64,000 bases of DNA from Candidatus Ideonella esbjergensis (GCA_016710065.1 JADJLP010000002.1:248001-312000); one strand, 5' to 3'; counted from the first letter of the stretch, positions 27,294 to 35,104 are shown. Program-made: numbers and translations. The notes: generated by a model from the sequence alone, not told the origin.

Positions 27294-28094
27294 TTAGAAC
27301 AGGCTCTCGCGGACGTACATCACGTCGCCGTCCTTGAGGGTGTCGTCCATGGCGGGTTCGATGGTCTGCACCGTGCCATCGGCAGCGCGGCGAACGATCT
27401 TGAGGCCTTTGAGTGTGCCGCGCTGGGTAACGCCACCGCCAGCGGCCACCGCCTGCTGCACGGTGAGGCCGCGCTCCAACCGCATCATGCCGGGGCGTTG
27501 CACTTCGCCGTGCACGTAGATCTGCGGGGCCCGGTCGACCCAGATGGAGTCGCCCGGGGCCAGCACGATGTCTTCGGCGCGGCCACCGGCGGTGAAGATC
27601 TTGGGCAGGTTCACTTCCTGGCGGAAGGGCTTGCCGGCGCGTTCACCCACGATGACCACGGTGTCCGAGCCCGAGCCCGAGGCGATGCCACCGGCCTGGG
27701 CCAGGATTTCGGTGAGGCGGATGCCGGCCAGATCGAGCGAGTAGCGGCCGGGTTTGCCCACCTGGCCCAGCACGTTGACCTGGTTGGCACGCACCAGCAC
27801 CACGGCAATCATCACCTGCGGGTTCTTGACCAATTCGCCTTTGCGCAGGGCGTCGGCGAGGTGGGTTTCGGCGGCGCTCACGGTCATGCCGCCCAGGGTC
27901 ACTTGGCCCAGCAAGGGGTAGCTGATGGCGCCGTTTTCGCTGATGCGGGTTTCAAGGCTCAGGTCGGGGCTTTGGTAGACGGTGATGCGTATCACGTCAC
28001 CCGGGCCGATGCGGTACAGGTCGGGCGCGGCCTGGCCCAGCGTGGAAAACACCAGCGCGCCCAGTGCGAGCAGCAGCTTGTAGAGAGATTTCAT
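27294..28094 (-). CDS. epsE: EpsE-type polysaccharide export protein (Wza-like)
   Basis: 266 residues with a Sec signal peptide (KSLYKLLLALGALVFSTLGQ, cleaved near residue 22). A Poly_export domain opens DLYRIGPGDVIRITVYQSPD, followed by two SLBB-like domains (VNVLGQVGKPGRYSLDLAG and IYVHGEVQRPGMMRLERGL). It should form the outer-membrane or periplasmic export channel for the polymer. There is no lipobox cysteine, unlike Wza, and the protein is shorter than Wza, as is usual for EpsE. The ATG overlaps the epsD stop by four bases. Confidence 0.93.
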   Translation of the reverse strand: MKSLYKLLLALGALVFSTLGQAAPDLYRIGPGDVIRITVYQSPDLSLETRISENGAISYPLLGQVTLGGMTVSAAETHLADALRKGELVKNPQVMIAVVLVRANQVNVLGQVGKPGRYSLDLAGIRLTEILAQAGGIASGSGSDTVVIVGERAGKPFRQEVNLPKIFTAGGRAEDIVLAPGDSIWVDRAPQIYVHGEVQRPGMMRLERGLTVQQAVAAGGGVTQRGTLKGLKIVRRAADGTVQTIEPAMDDTLKDGDVMYVRESLF

Positions 28095-29164
28095 TTGACC
28101 CCCAGACCCTTCTTGGCCGTTTCGGCATCCAATTGCGCACCCGTTGCGGGCAGGTTGACTTGCACGCCCGAGGCGGCGCTGGCGGCCGGCAGGCTGACCT
28201 TGACGCCGTCGGGGGCTGTTTTGGGCAGGCTCACCGACACGCCAGAGGCGCCGGGCAATTGCACCTTCAGGTCGGCGTCCAGCGTGGTGACGCGGGCCGG
28301 GGCCGAGGCGGCCAGATCGGCGTACTTGCCCAGGTATTCGATCTTGGCCGCCGAGCGCAGCGCGGCCACGTTGGCCTCAACGGCCTTGCGACGGGTGTCG
28401 TTGCCCAGAAACTGGAAGATGGCGGCCTTGGCGCGCTCGAAATCAACCGATTCTTCCTGGCTGGCGGTGACGATGCTCACGTGGGCCACGTCGCCCTCCT
28501 GGGCGTACAGGCCACGGCCCATGGGCAGCTTGGCCAGGGTCTTGAGCAGCGCCAGGGGCACTTGCTCGGCGGCGCGGGCGAGGGTTTGCTCTTTGTATTC
28601 GATGTGCTCGGCCTTGAGCCAGGCCAGGATCTCGGGGGATGGTTTGCCGGCCTCGACCAGGGCCTTGAGCGCGCCGGCCTTTTCAGGCGGTACCTTGGCC
28701 GTGATCTCAAGGAAGGCGTACACGCGGCGGTGGGCGAAGAGATCGGGGTTGTCGTCGTAGTACTTGCGCACGGCCGCGTCGGTGGGGGCGGGCACGCCCT
28801 GCGCCACCTGCTCTACATAGGCGCGGGCCAGCACGTCGTGGCGTGCGGCGTCAAGGGCCTGGACGATGCGGGGGTCGCGGTCGAGCTTGAGCTGCTCGGC
28901 TTTTTGCAGCACCAGTTCCTGGTCAACCAGGCGCTCCAGCATGCGGCGCCCCGCAGCTTCCATTTGCTCGGGCTTGAGCCCGCGCTCTTGCTGCAAGCGG
29001 AAATTGATCTGGTGCACCGTGACTTCGGTGTCATTCACCCGCACGGCGGCTTGGGTGGCGGCATCGGCCTTTTTGCCGCCGCAGGCCGACAGGCTCAGCA
29101 CCAGGGTGAAGAGGCCGCAGCCTAGGGCCCATCGGCTGAGCGAATGATTTGTGCGAGAAAGCAT
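28091..29164 (-). CDS. epsD: EpsD-type peptidyl-prolyl isomerase lipoprotein with C-terminal repeats
   Basis: 357 residues from the ATG at 29164, which has GGTCGAG just upstream; a TTG at 29191 would add nine residues. A lipoprotein signal ends in SLSACGGKK. The body is a SurA-like/parvulin arrangement: an N-terminal chaperone helix region (NFRLQQERGLKPEQM, RRMLERLVDQELVLQKAE), then a short PPIase-like section (FLEITAKVPPEKAGAL). The last 60 residues are unusual, with four spaced V-x-V-x-L-P units (KVQLP, SVSLP, KVSLP, QVNLP) rich in Ala, Ser and Gly. It is the first gene of the eps operon. Likely helps fold or assemble the export machinery in the periplasm. Confidence 0.88.
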   Translation of the reverse strand: MLSRTNHSLSRWALGCGLFTLVLSLSACGGKKADAATQAAVRVNDTEVTVHQINFRLQQERGLKPEQMEAAGRRMLERLVDQELVLQKAEQLKLDRDPRIVQALDAARHDVLARAYVEQVAQGVPAPTDAAVRKYYDDNPDLFAHRRVYAFLEITAKVPPEKAGALKALVEAGKPSPEILAWLKAEHIEYKEQTLARAAEQVPLALLKTLAKLPMGRGLYAQEGDVAHVSIVTASQEESVDFERAKAAIFQFLGNDTRRKAVEANVAALRSAAKIEYLGKYADLAASAPARVTTLDADLKVQLPGASGVSVSLPKTAPDGVKVSLPAASAASGVQVNLPATGAQLDAETAKKGLGVK

Positions 29165-29430
29165 GACTCGACCGTTCTTTGTGTTCAACAAACGGGTGAC
29201 CCATTTCGCAGGTCATCCCTGACCGCAGTCGATGTTTGCAATCGCTGGCGTCCCACGGGTACTACTTGATGTAGGCAAGCCGGCGAATTCTATACGTCGC
29301 GTGCCCAGTCAAAACCCCTTCTTTCGTGGCATTGCTGACGTCTTGGCGCACTTCATTTCGGGTCAGACAGCGCTGCGGCGATACTTCACACCGTTTCAAA
29401 GCGCGGCCCTGCATTGGGATCTGGAAAATC
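29165..29430 (+). promoter_or_regulatory. Divergent promoter region between the eps operon and rfbC
   Basis: 266 bp separate the divergent starts of epsD (minus) and rfbC (plus), so both promoters should lie here. On the minus strand TTGACT (29318-29313) is followed by TATAGAAT (about 29300-29293), but the spacing is only about 12 bp, too short for a normal sigma-70 promoter. No sigma-54 signature was found. No open frame with coding character is seen. The assignment rests on geometry. Confidence 0.4.
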
Positions 29431-29979
29431 ATGAATGTGCAGCAAACAGCTATAGCCGGCGTGCTGGTGTTTGAGCCCAAGGTGTTTGGGGACGCACGCG
29501 GCTTCTTCATGGAGAGTTTTAACCGGCGGGTGTTCGATGACGCTGTAGGACCGGGCCTGGATTTCGTGCAAGACAACCACTCGCGCTCAGCCAAGGGCGT
29601 GCTGCGCGGCTTGCACTTTCAAAAGGCACCGCACGCCCAGGGCAAGCTGGTGCGCTGCACGGCAGGTGCGGTGTTTGACGTGGCGGTGGACATCCGCCCC
29701 GGCAGCGCCACCTTCGGTCGCTGGGTGGGCGTGGAGCTGAGCGCCGACAACCACAAGCAGCTGTGGATCCCGCCGGGCCTGGCGCATGGCTTCCTGGTGC
29801 TGAGCGACACGGCCGATTTCTTGTACAAGACCACCGACTATTACGCCCCGCCAATGGAAGGCGCCGTGCGCTGGGACGACCCCGACCTGGCGATCGTCTG
29901 GCCCAGCCTGGGCCAGGGCATGGCGCCCTTGCTCTCAACCAAAGACGCCACCGCGCCGCTGTTGCGCGATTTGCAGTAA
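29431..29979 (+). CDS. rfbC: dTDP-4-dehydrorhamnose 3,5-epimerase
   Basis: 182 residues from the ATG at 29431. It epimerises dTDP-4-keto-6-deoxyglucose at C3 and C5 in dTDP-L-rhamnose synthesis. Family motifs: FEPKVFGDARGFFMESFN, VQDNHSRSAKGVLRGLHFQ (catalytic His in RGLHFQ), then GAVFDVAVDIRPGS and WIPPGLAHGFLVLSD. Length matches RfbC. An in-frame start at 29326 would add 35 residues without family similarity and is rejected. rfbA is nearby at 32141-33031 on the other strand, but rfbB and rfbD are not in the window, so the pathway must be completed elsewhere. Confidence 0.95.
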   Translation: MNVQQTAIAGVLVFEPKVFGDARGFFMESFNRRVFDDAVGPGLDFVQDNHSRSAKGVLRGLHFQKAPHAQGKLVRCTAGAVFDVAVDIRPGSATFGRWVGVELSADNHKQLWIPPGLAHGFLVLSDTADFLYKTTDYYAPPMEGAVRWDDPDLAIVWPSLGQGMAPLLSTKDATAPLLRDLQ

Positions 29980-30003
29980 CCCGTCATTCCCGCATCCTCC
30001 CTC

Positions 30004-30134
30004 GTCATTCCCGCGAAGGCGGGAATCCATGAATTTCAGCAATACTGATTCCCGCCCCCACTTCCCGTCATTCCCGCGCAGGCGGGAATCCATGAATTCC
30101 AGCAAACCTGGATCCCCGCCTACGCGGGGATGAC
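30004..30134. repeat. Three dRS3-like palindromes between rfbC and manC
   Basis: Perfect 20-bp palindromic units lie at 30007-30026 and 30070-30089 (ATTCCC core with GGGAAT) and at 30112-30131 (ATCCCC with GGGGAT). The last two are in inverted arrangement with GTCAT and ATGAC at the outer ends. A partial unit is at 29983-29994. The core matches the neisserial dRS3 consensus ATTCCC-N8-GGGAAT. They occupy the 164-bp gap between two plus-strand genes, and the manC start lies 10 bp beyond. Confidence 0.85.
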
Positions 30135-30143
30135 TACAGCCCC

Positions 30144-31595
30144 ATGAGCAACACCCCCACCCCCATCCTTCCCGTCATCATGGCCGGCGGCAGCGGCACG
30201 CGGCTGTGGCCGCTTTCGCGCGCCGGGTTCCCAAAGCAGTTCCTGGTGCTCTCGGGCGACAACAGCCTGTTCCAGCAGGCCGCACAGCGCCTGGCCGCAC
30301 TGGCCGCGCCCGACATCAGCGTGGCGCCGTTGCTGGTGGTGGGCAATGCCGACCATCGCTTTCTCACGCTTGAGCAATTGCGCGAGCTGCACCAGGAGCC
30401 CTCGGCCGTGCTGCTGGAGCCCAGCGGCCGCAATACCGCACCGGCCCTCACGCTGGCCGCCCTGCAAGCCACCGAGCACGGACTAGACCCGGTGCTGGTG
30501 GTGACCCCGGCCGACCAGACTGTGGCCGATGGCCCGGCTTTCACCGCCGCACTGCAGGCCGCCGCGCGCAAGGCCGCCACGGGCGCCATCGTGATTCTGG
30601 GCATCACGCCCGACAAGCCCGAGACGGGCTATGGCTACATCCGCAGCGAGGCGGCCGCCGATGGCATGGCCACCGTGGCCCAGTTTGTGGAAAAACCCGA
30701 CCTGGCAACCGCGCAGAAGTACCTGGCCGCCGGTGGCTACACCTGGAACAGCGGCATGTTTGTGCTGCGCGCGTCGGTGTGGCTCAAAGCCTTGGGGCAG
30801 TTCCGCCCCGATGTGCTGGCCGCCACGCGCAAGGCCTGGGACGCGCGCCAGACCGACGGCCACTTTGTGCGCCCGGGCAAGGCCGAGTTTGAGCAGGTGC
30901 CATCTGAATCGGTGGACTACGCGGTGATGGAGCGCTGCCCCGGCAGTGCGTTCGACATCCGCATGGTGCCGCTGGACGCCGGCTGGAACGACCTGGGTGC
31001 CTGGGACGCCGTGTGGGCCGCTGGCGCCAAGGACGAGGCCGGCAACGCCAGCACCGGCGACGTTCTGCTGCACGACACCCGCAACACGCTGGTGCATGCG
31101 GCCAGCCGGCTGGTGAGCACGGTGGGCGTGGACGACCTGATCATCGTGGAGACGGCGGATGCCGTGCTGGTGGCCGACCGCGCCCGCAGCCAGGACGTGA
31201 AGCACATCGTCAACCGTCTGCATGCCGACGGCCGCGGCGAGCAGCTGCTGCACCGCAAGGTGCACCGCCCCTGGGGTTGGTACGACAGCATCGACATGGG
31301 GCCGCGGTTTCAGGTGAAGCGCATCATGGTCAAGCCGGGTGCTTCACTCAGTTTGCAGATGCACCACCACCGCGCCGAACATTGGATCGTGGTGAGCGGC
31401 ACGGCCGAGATCACCAACGGCGACAAGACGCTGCTGCTGACCGAGAACCAGAGCACCTACATCCCCCTGGGCCAAACCCACCGCCTGGCCAACCCCGGCA
31501 AGGTCGACCTGGAGATCGTGGAAGTGCAGTCGGGCAGCTATTTGGGCGAAGACGACATCGTGCGGTTTGAGGATACCTACGGGCGCACGGGTTAG
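30144..31595 (+). CDS. manC: Mannose-1-phosphate guanylyltransferase/mannose-6-phosphate isomerase
   Basis: 483 residues. Bifunctional enzyme making GDP-mannose and interconverting fructose-6-P and mannose-6-P. The N-terminal nucleotidyltransferase has MAGGSGTRLWPLSRAGFPKQ and the FVEKPDLATAQKYL motif. The C-terminal cupin isomerase domain has GASLSLQMHHHRAEHWIVVS with metal-binding His residues and ends in IVEVQSGSYLGEDDIVRFED. Length matches the CpsB/ManC/AlgA type. It supplies GDP-mannose for the exopolysaccharide. It is bracketed on both sides by dRS3-like palindromes. Confidence 0.95.
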   Translation: MSNTPTPILPVIMAGGSGTRLWPLSRAGFPKQFLVLSGDNSLFQQAAQRLAALAAPDISVAPLLVVGNADHRFLTLEQLRELHQEPSAVLLEPSGRNTAPALTLAALQATEHGLDPVLVVTPADQTVADGPAFTAALQAAARKAATGAIVILGITPDKPETGYGYIRSEAAADGMATVAQFVEKPDLATAQKYLAAGGYTWNSGMFVLRASVWLKALGQFRPDVLAATRKAWDARQTDGHFVRPGKAEFEQVPSESVDYAVMERCPGSAFDIRMVPLDAGWNDLGAWDAVWAAGAKDEAGNASTGDVLLHDTRNTLVHAASRLVSTVGVDDLIIVETADAVLVADRARSQDVKHIVNRLHADGRGEQLLHRKVHRPWGWYDSIDMGPRFQVKRIMVKPGASLSLQMHHHRAEHWIVVSGTAEITNGDKTLLLTENQSTYIPLGQTHRLANPGKVDLEIVEVQSGSYLGEDDIVRFEDTYGRTG

Positions 31596-31600
31596 TTCTC

Positions 31601-31670
31601 GTCATCCCCGCGAAGGCGGGGATCCATGCATTGCTGACTTCGTGGATTCCCGCCTACGCGGGAATGACGG
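31601..31670. repeat. Left 70-bp paired-hairpin unit flanking the GIY-YIG gene
   Basis: The unit begins GTCATCCCCGCG and ends CGCGGGAATGACGG. It contains two head-to-head palindromes (31604-31623 and 31646-31665) separated by 22 bp. It matches the right unit at 32051-32120 in direct orientation at 64 of 70 positions by my count; five of the six differences fall in the spacer. Confidence 0.9.
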
Positions 31671-31695
31671 AATTGATCATCCCCGCGCCCCCTCG

Positions 31696-32037
31696 TCATC
31701 CCCGCGAAGGCGGGGATCCATGCCTTTCCGACGGCGCATCCTCCCCCACCACCTCGCCCCACAAATCCACCCACTCCGGGTTGCGCTCTTCAATGAGCCG
31801 GATCTTCCAATCCCGGTTCCACTTCTTCAGCTGCTTCTCGCGCGTGATGGCCGCGTCCATGCTGGCGTGCAGCTCGCAATGCACCAGCCGGTGCACGCCA
31901 TACCGCTGCGTGAAGCCTTCCACCATGTCATTGCGGTGCTGCCAAAGGCGCTGTATGAGGTTGGAAGTAACGCCTATGTAAAGCGTACCGTTGCGCTGGC
32001 TGGCCAGGATGTAGATGGCGGGTTGGCGTTCAGGCAT
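31696..32037 (-). CDS. GIY-YIG endonuclease-domain protein (UPF0213/YhbQ-like)
   Basis: 113 residues from the ATG at 32037, with GAGGCAAC in front. The start MPERQPAIYILASQRNGTLYIGVTSNL carries the YIL...YIG core of GIY-YIG nucleases, and the Arg in LIQRLWQHRND and the Glu in ITREKQLKKWNRDWK fit the catalytic set. Such small single-domain proteins are predicted nucleases with no settled function. The last seven residues (GSPPSRG) and the TGA stop are encoded by a dRS3-like palindrome at 31698-31717, so a repeat has become the 3' end of the gene. Near-identical 70-bp repeat units flank the gene. Confidence 0.88.
   Translation of the reverse strand: MPERQPAIYILASQRNGTLYIGVTSNLIQRLWQHRNDMVEGFTQRYGVHRLVHCELHASMDAAITREKQLKKWNRDWKIRLIEERNPEWVDLWGEVVGEDAPSERHGSPPSRG
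31698..31717. repeat. Single dRS3-like palindrome forming the end of the GIY-YIG gene
   Basis: Perfect 20-bp palindrome ATCCCCGCGAAGGCGGGGAT. Read on the minus strand it encodes the final Gly-Ser-Pro-Pro-Ser-Arg-Gly of the nuclease, and the GATGAC end of the unit supplies the stop codon. Confidence 0.9.
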
Positions 32038-32050
32038 GTGTTGCCTCGTC

Positions 32051-32120
32051 GTCATCCCCGCGCAGGCGGGGATCCATGCATTGCAAACCCCATGGATTCC
32101 CGCCTACGCGGGAATGACGG
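32051..32120. repeat. Right 70-bp paired-hairpin unit flanking the GIY-YIG gene
   Basis: Direct repeat of 31601-31670, same length and orientation, with palindromes at 32054-32073 and 32096-32115. It starts 13 bp upstream of the nuclease start codon, so any promoter of that gene lies in or beyond this unit. Confidence 0.9.
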
Positions 32121-32140
32121 GGAGGGCGCGGGAATGACGG

Positions 32141-33031
32141 TCAAAAAGCCTTCTCTTCCAACACCCGCTTCAGATACTGCCCATACCCATTCTTCAACAT
32201 CGGCGCCGCGAGCTTCTCCAGCTGCGCGGCATCTATCCACCCCGCGCGATACGCGATTTCCTCAGGGCAGGCCACCTTCAGGCCTTGGCGCTTTTCGAGC
32301 GTGGCGATGAACTGGCTGGCGTCCAGCAGGCTGTCGTGGGTGCCGGTGTCGAGCCAGGCGTAGCCGCGGCCCATGATCTCCACCTCCAGCTGGTTCTGCT
32401 TCAGGTAGGTTTCGTTGACGGTGGTGATCTCCAGCTCGCCGCGCGCGCTGGGCTTGATGGATGAAGCGATGTCGCACACCTGCTCGTCGTAGAAGTACAG
32501 GCCGGTGACGGCGTAGTTGCTCTTGGGTGCCTTGGGCTTTTCTTCGATGCTCAGCGCGTGCTTGGCGGCGTTGAATTCGACTACGCCATAACGTTCAGGG
32601 TCAGTGACGTGGTAGGCGAACACGCTGGCGCCAGCGGAGCGCGCATTCGCCCGGTTCAGCATGGTTTGCAGGTCGTGGCCGTAGAAGATGTTGTCGCCCA
32701 GCACCAGGGCGCTGGGGTTGCCGCCCACAAAGTTGCGGCCGAGGATGAAGGCCTGCGCCAGGCCATCTGGGCTGGGCTGCACGCAGTACTGCAGGTTCAG
32801 GCCCCAGGCCGAGCCGTCGCCCAGCAGATGCTGAAAGCGCGGCGTGTCTTGCGGCGTGCTGATGACCAGGATGTCGCGCATGCCGGCCAGCATCATCACC
32901 GAGAGCGGGTAATAGATCATGGGCTTGTCGTACACCGGCAGCAGCTGCTTGCTCATGGCCAGCGTGGCCGGGTGCAGGCGCGTGCCCGAGCCGCCGGCCA
33001 GGATGATGCCTTTGCGTTGTGGGGTGCTCAT
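32141..33031 (-). CDS. rfbA: Glucose-1-phosphate thymidylyltransferase
   Basis: 296 residues. Makes dTDP-glucose from glucose-1-phosphate and dTTP, the first step to dTDP-rhamnose. Motifs: GIILAGGSGTRLHPATLAMS, KQLLPVYDKPMIYYPLSVMM, LVLGDNIFYGHDL, GVVEFNAAKHALSIEEKPKA and WLDTGTHDSLLDA. Length and motif order are those of RmlA/RfbA. It is on the strand opposite rfbC and not contiguous with rfbB or rfbD. ATG at 33031; the 3' end is 20 bp from the right 70-bp repeat unit. Confidence 0.95.
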   Translation of the reverse strand: MSTPQRKGIILAGGSGTRLHPATLAMSKQLLPVYDKPMIYYPLSVMMLAGMRDILVISTPQDTPRFQHLLGDGSAWGLNLQYCVQPSPDGLAQAFILGRNFVGGNPSALVLGDNIFYGHDLQTMLNRANARSAGASVFAYHVTDPERYGVVEFNAAKHALSIEEKPKAPKSNYAVTGLYFYDEQVCDIASSIKPSARGELEITTVNETYLKQNQLEVEIMGRGYAWLDTGTHDSLLDASQFIATLEKRQGLKVACPEEIAYRAGWIDAAQLEKLAAPMLKNGYGQYLKRVLEEKAF

Positions 33032-33118
33032 GGGGGCCTTTCAGGTTGCGGTTTGGGAGTGATTTTGGCGCTGGCTTGTCATTCCCGCGCTTCTGTTCGT
33101 CGTCCCGCTCTCCTGTTC

Positions 33119-33184
33119 GTCATTCCCGCCTTCGCGGGAATGACGGGGAGCGGGAATGACGGGGAGCGGGAATGACGGGGAGCA
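33119..33184. repeat. dRS3-like palindrome followed by three 16-bp tandem copies
   Basis: The palindrome ATTCCCGCCTTCGCGGGAAT is at 33122-33141. From 33134 to 33181 the 16-bp unit GCGGGAATGACGGGGA is present three times in perfect tandem, starting inside the palindrome's right arm. It looks like slippage duplication of the repeat's end. It lies just before the 3' end of the comM gene. Confidence 0.85.
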
Positions 33185-33188
33185 CATC

Positions 33189-34727
33189 TCACCCCTGTGC
33201 CAGCGCCCGGCGGTACTGGATGGCCTCGGCCACGTGGGTCACGGCCACGGTGTCGGTGCCGGCCAGGTCGGCAATGGTGCGGGCCAGCTTCATCACCCGG
33301 TGCAGGCTGCGGCCCGACCAGCCCAGGCGCGTGGCGGCGTGCTGCAAGAAGGTGGTGGCTGCTGGTTCTATGGCGCACCAGGCTTCGAGCTGGGCTGAAT
33401 TCAGCGCGGCGTTGCTGGCGCCGGCCTGGCGGCCCAGTTGCCGCGCGCGAGCCACTTGCACCCGCGCCGCCACCGCAACGCTGGGCTCGCCATCGGCGGC
33501 GGCCAGCAGCTCGGCCGGGCTGATGGCGGGCACTTCCACCTGCATGTCGATGCGGTCGAGCAGCGGGCCCGAGAGCCGGCCCTGGTAGCGGGCCACCCCA
33601 TCCGGCGTGCAGCGGCAGCTTTTGCCGGTGGCGGCAAAGGCGCCCAGAAACCCGCAAGGGCAGGGGTTCATGGCGGCCACCAATTGAAAGCGGGCCGGAA
33701 ACTGCGCCTGCCGCGCGGCGCGCGAGATGGTGATCTGGCCGGTTTCCAGCGGCTCGCGCAGGGCCTCGAGCGCGGCCCTTTGAAACTCGGGCAGTTCATC
33801 GAGGAAGAGGATGCCGCCATGGGCCAGCGAGATTTCGCCAGGCCGGGGTGGCGAGCCCCCACCCACCAAGGCCACCGGGCTGGCGCTGTGATGGGGCGAC
33901 CTGACCGGGCGCACGCCGTACTGGGCCGGATCGAACCCGCCCACCGAGAGGCCCAGCAGCGCGGCGCTGGACAGGGCCTCGTCGTCGGTCATGGCCGGCA
34001 GCAGCCCGGCCAGGCGCTGTGCCAGCATGGATTTGCCGGTGCCGGGCGGGCCCACCAGCAGCAGGCTGTGGCCACCGGCGGCGGCGATCTCCAACGCGCG
34101 CTTGGCGGCCGATTGGCCCTTCACGTCGCGCAGATCGGGCCGGGGGCCACTGGGCTGCACTGGCACGGGCAGGGCGCGGGGCAGGGCCTCGGCCCCACCT
34201 TCAGCCCCTTGTGGCAGCAGGCTTTGCACCACCTGGCTCAGGTGGGTGGCGGCGCGCACGTCCACGCCTTCCACGCGTGCGGCCTCGGCGGCGCTTGCAG
34301 CGGGCAGGATGAGGGTGCGCACATCGGCCGCATCGCGCGCGGCCAGCGCCAGTGCCAGCGCGCCACGCACCGGGCGCAACTCGCCGGCCAGAGAAAGCTC
34401 ACCGGCCAGCTCCACCTTGGCCAGGCGTTGAGCGTCCACCAGGCCCTGCGCAGCCAGGATGCCGATGGCGATGGGCAGGTCGAAGCGGCCGGATTCCTTG
34501 GGCAGATCGGCGGGCGCCAGGTTGACCGTGACGCGCTTGTTGTGCGGGAAGGCATAACCGCTTTGCGCGAGCGCGGCGCGCACCCGCTCGCGCGCTTCCT
34601 TCACCTCGGTGTCGGCCAGGCCCACCAGGGTGAAGCTGGGCAGGCCGTTGGCCAGATGCACTTCCACCTGCACCTCGGGCGCGCGCAGGCCGTCGAGTGC
34701 TCGGCTGGTGACGACGGCCAATGACAT
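33189..34727 (-). CDS. comM: YifB/ComM-family Mg-chelatase-like AAA+ ATPase
   Basis: 512 residues. The N-terminal ChlI-like domain (MSLAVVTSRALDGLRAPEV) precedes an AAA+ core: Walker A GPPGTGKSML, Walker B GGILFLDELPEF, then AMNPCPCGFLG and the C-terminal Mg-chelatase subdomain (RLSGPLLDRIDMQVEVP). ComM proteins are hexameric helicases that promote branch migration when transformed DNA recombines. I start at the ATG at 34727, where the family begins. An in-frame start at 34922 would add 65 basic, non-conserved residues. Confidence 0.93.
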   Translation of the reverse strand: MSLAVVTSRALDGLRAPEVQVEVHLANGLPSFTLVGLADTEVKEARERVRAALAQSGYAFPHNKRVTVNLAPADLPKESGRFDLPIAIGILAAQGLVDAQRLAKVELAGELSLAGELRPVRGALALALAARDAADVRTLILPAASAAEAARVEGVDVRAATHLSQVVQSLLPQGAEGGAEALPRALPVPVQPSGPRPDLRDVKGQSAAKRALEIAAAGGHSLLLVGPPGTGKSMLAQRLAGLLPAMTDDEALSSAALLGLSVGGFDPAQYGVRPVRSPHHSASPVALVGGGSPPRPGEISLAHGGILFLDELPEFQRAALEALREPLETGQITISRAARQAQFPARFQLVAAMNPCPCGFLGAFAATGKSCRCTPDGVARYQGRLSGPLLDRIDMQVEVPAISPAELLAAADGEPSVAVAARVQVARARQLGRQAGASNAALNSAQLEAWCAIEPAATTFLQHAATRLGWSGRSLHRVMKLARTIADLAGTDTVAVTHVAEAIQYRRALAQG

Positions 34728-34826
34728 GCTTGTTTTCTCCCTGACCCGGCGTTGGCGCTGGTTGCTGTGGGTTTGATTGTGCCGCCAGGTGTGGGTGGGC
34801 CATTGGGGTGCGCAGCGGCGATGCGC

Positions 34827-34841
34827 GCACCGATGTGGTGC
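34827..34841 (+). promoter_or_regulatory. NtrC-like binding site
   Basis: GCACC-GATGT-GGTGC is a perfect dyad with five-base spacer, close to the NtrC consensus TGCACC-N5-GGTGCA. Further GGTGC half-sites are at 34807-34811 and near 34849. It lies about 250 bp upstream of the sigma-54 promoter at 35089, a normal distance for an enhancer. Confidence 0.55.
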
Positions 34842-34967
34842 CATTTGTGGTGCGTGCACGGGTGTGAGGCGTCTGCGGCCGGATTCACGCCATTCCAGCG
34901 CCTCTTGCTGTCGTGCCCTCATCTCTTCTCGTCATTGCCCCTCCTTGTCATTCCCGCGCCCCTCCTT

Positions 34968-35040
34968 GTCATTCCCGCGAAGGCGGGAATCCAGTGTGAC
35001 GCCGGGGACGCCAGTGGATTCCCGCCTTCGCGGGAATGAC
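34968..35040. repeat. dRS3-like paired-hairpin unit
   Basis: 73-bp unit bounded by GTCAT and ATGAC, with palindromes at 34971-34990 and 35018-35037 in inverted arrangement. It sits between the NtrC-like site and the sigma-54 promoter. Confidence 0.85.
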
Positions 35041-35088
35041 GACACAGAGTAGCGGGCATGGCGGCGGTGACGCCGGTGCGGCCAGACA

Positions 35089-35104
35089 TGGCACGGAAGC
35101 TGCA
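35089..35104 (+). promoter_or_regulatory. Sigma-54 (RpoN) promoter
   Basis: TGGCACG-GAAG-CTGCA matches the -24/-12 consensus TGGCACG-N4-TTGCA at all but one base, with GG and GC exactly ten bases apart. The start of transcription would be near 35115, about 48 bp before the porin ATG. It would drive the porin-glnK-amtB operon under nitrogen limitation together with NtrC. Confidence 0.75.

Noticed and set aside
29293..29318. Sigma-70 promoter for the eps operon (TTGACT and TATAGAAT on the minus strand)
   Set aside because: Spacing of about 12-14 bp is too short to support a confident call, so only the region is annotated.
29983..30134. Palindromic repeats considered as a CRISPR array
   Set aside because: The units are inverted as well as direct, spacing is irregular, and copies are scattered through the window. 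No cas genes are present.
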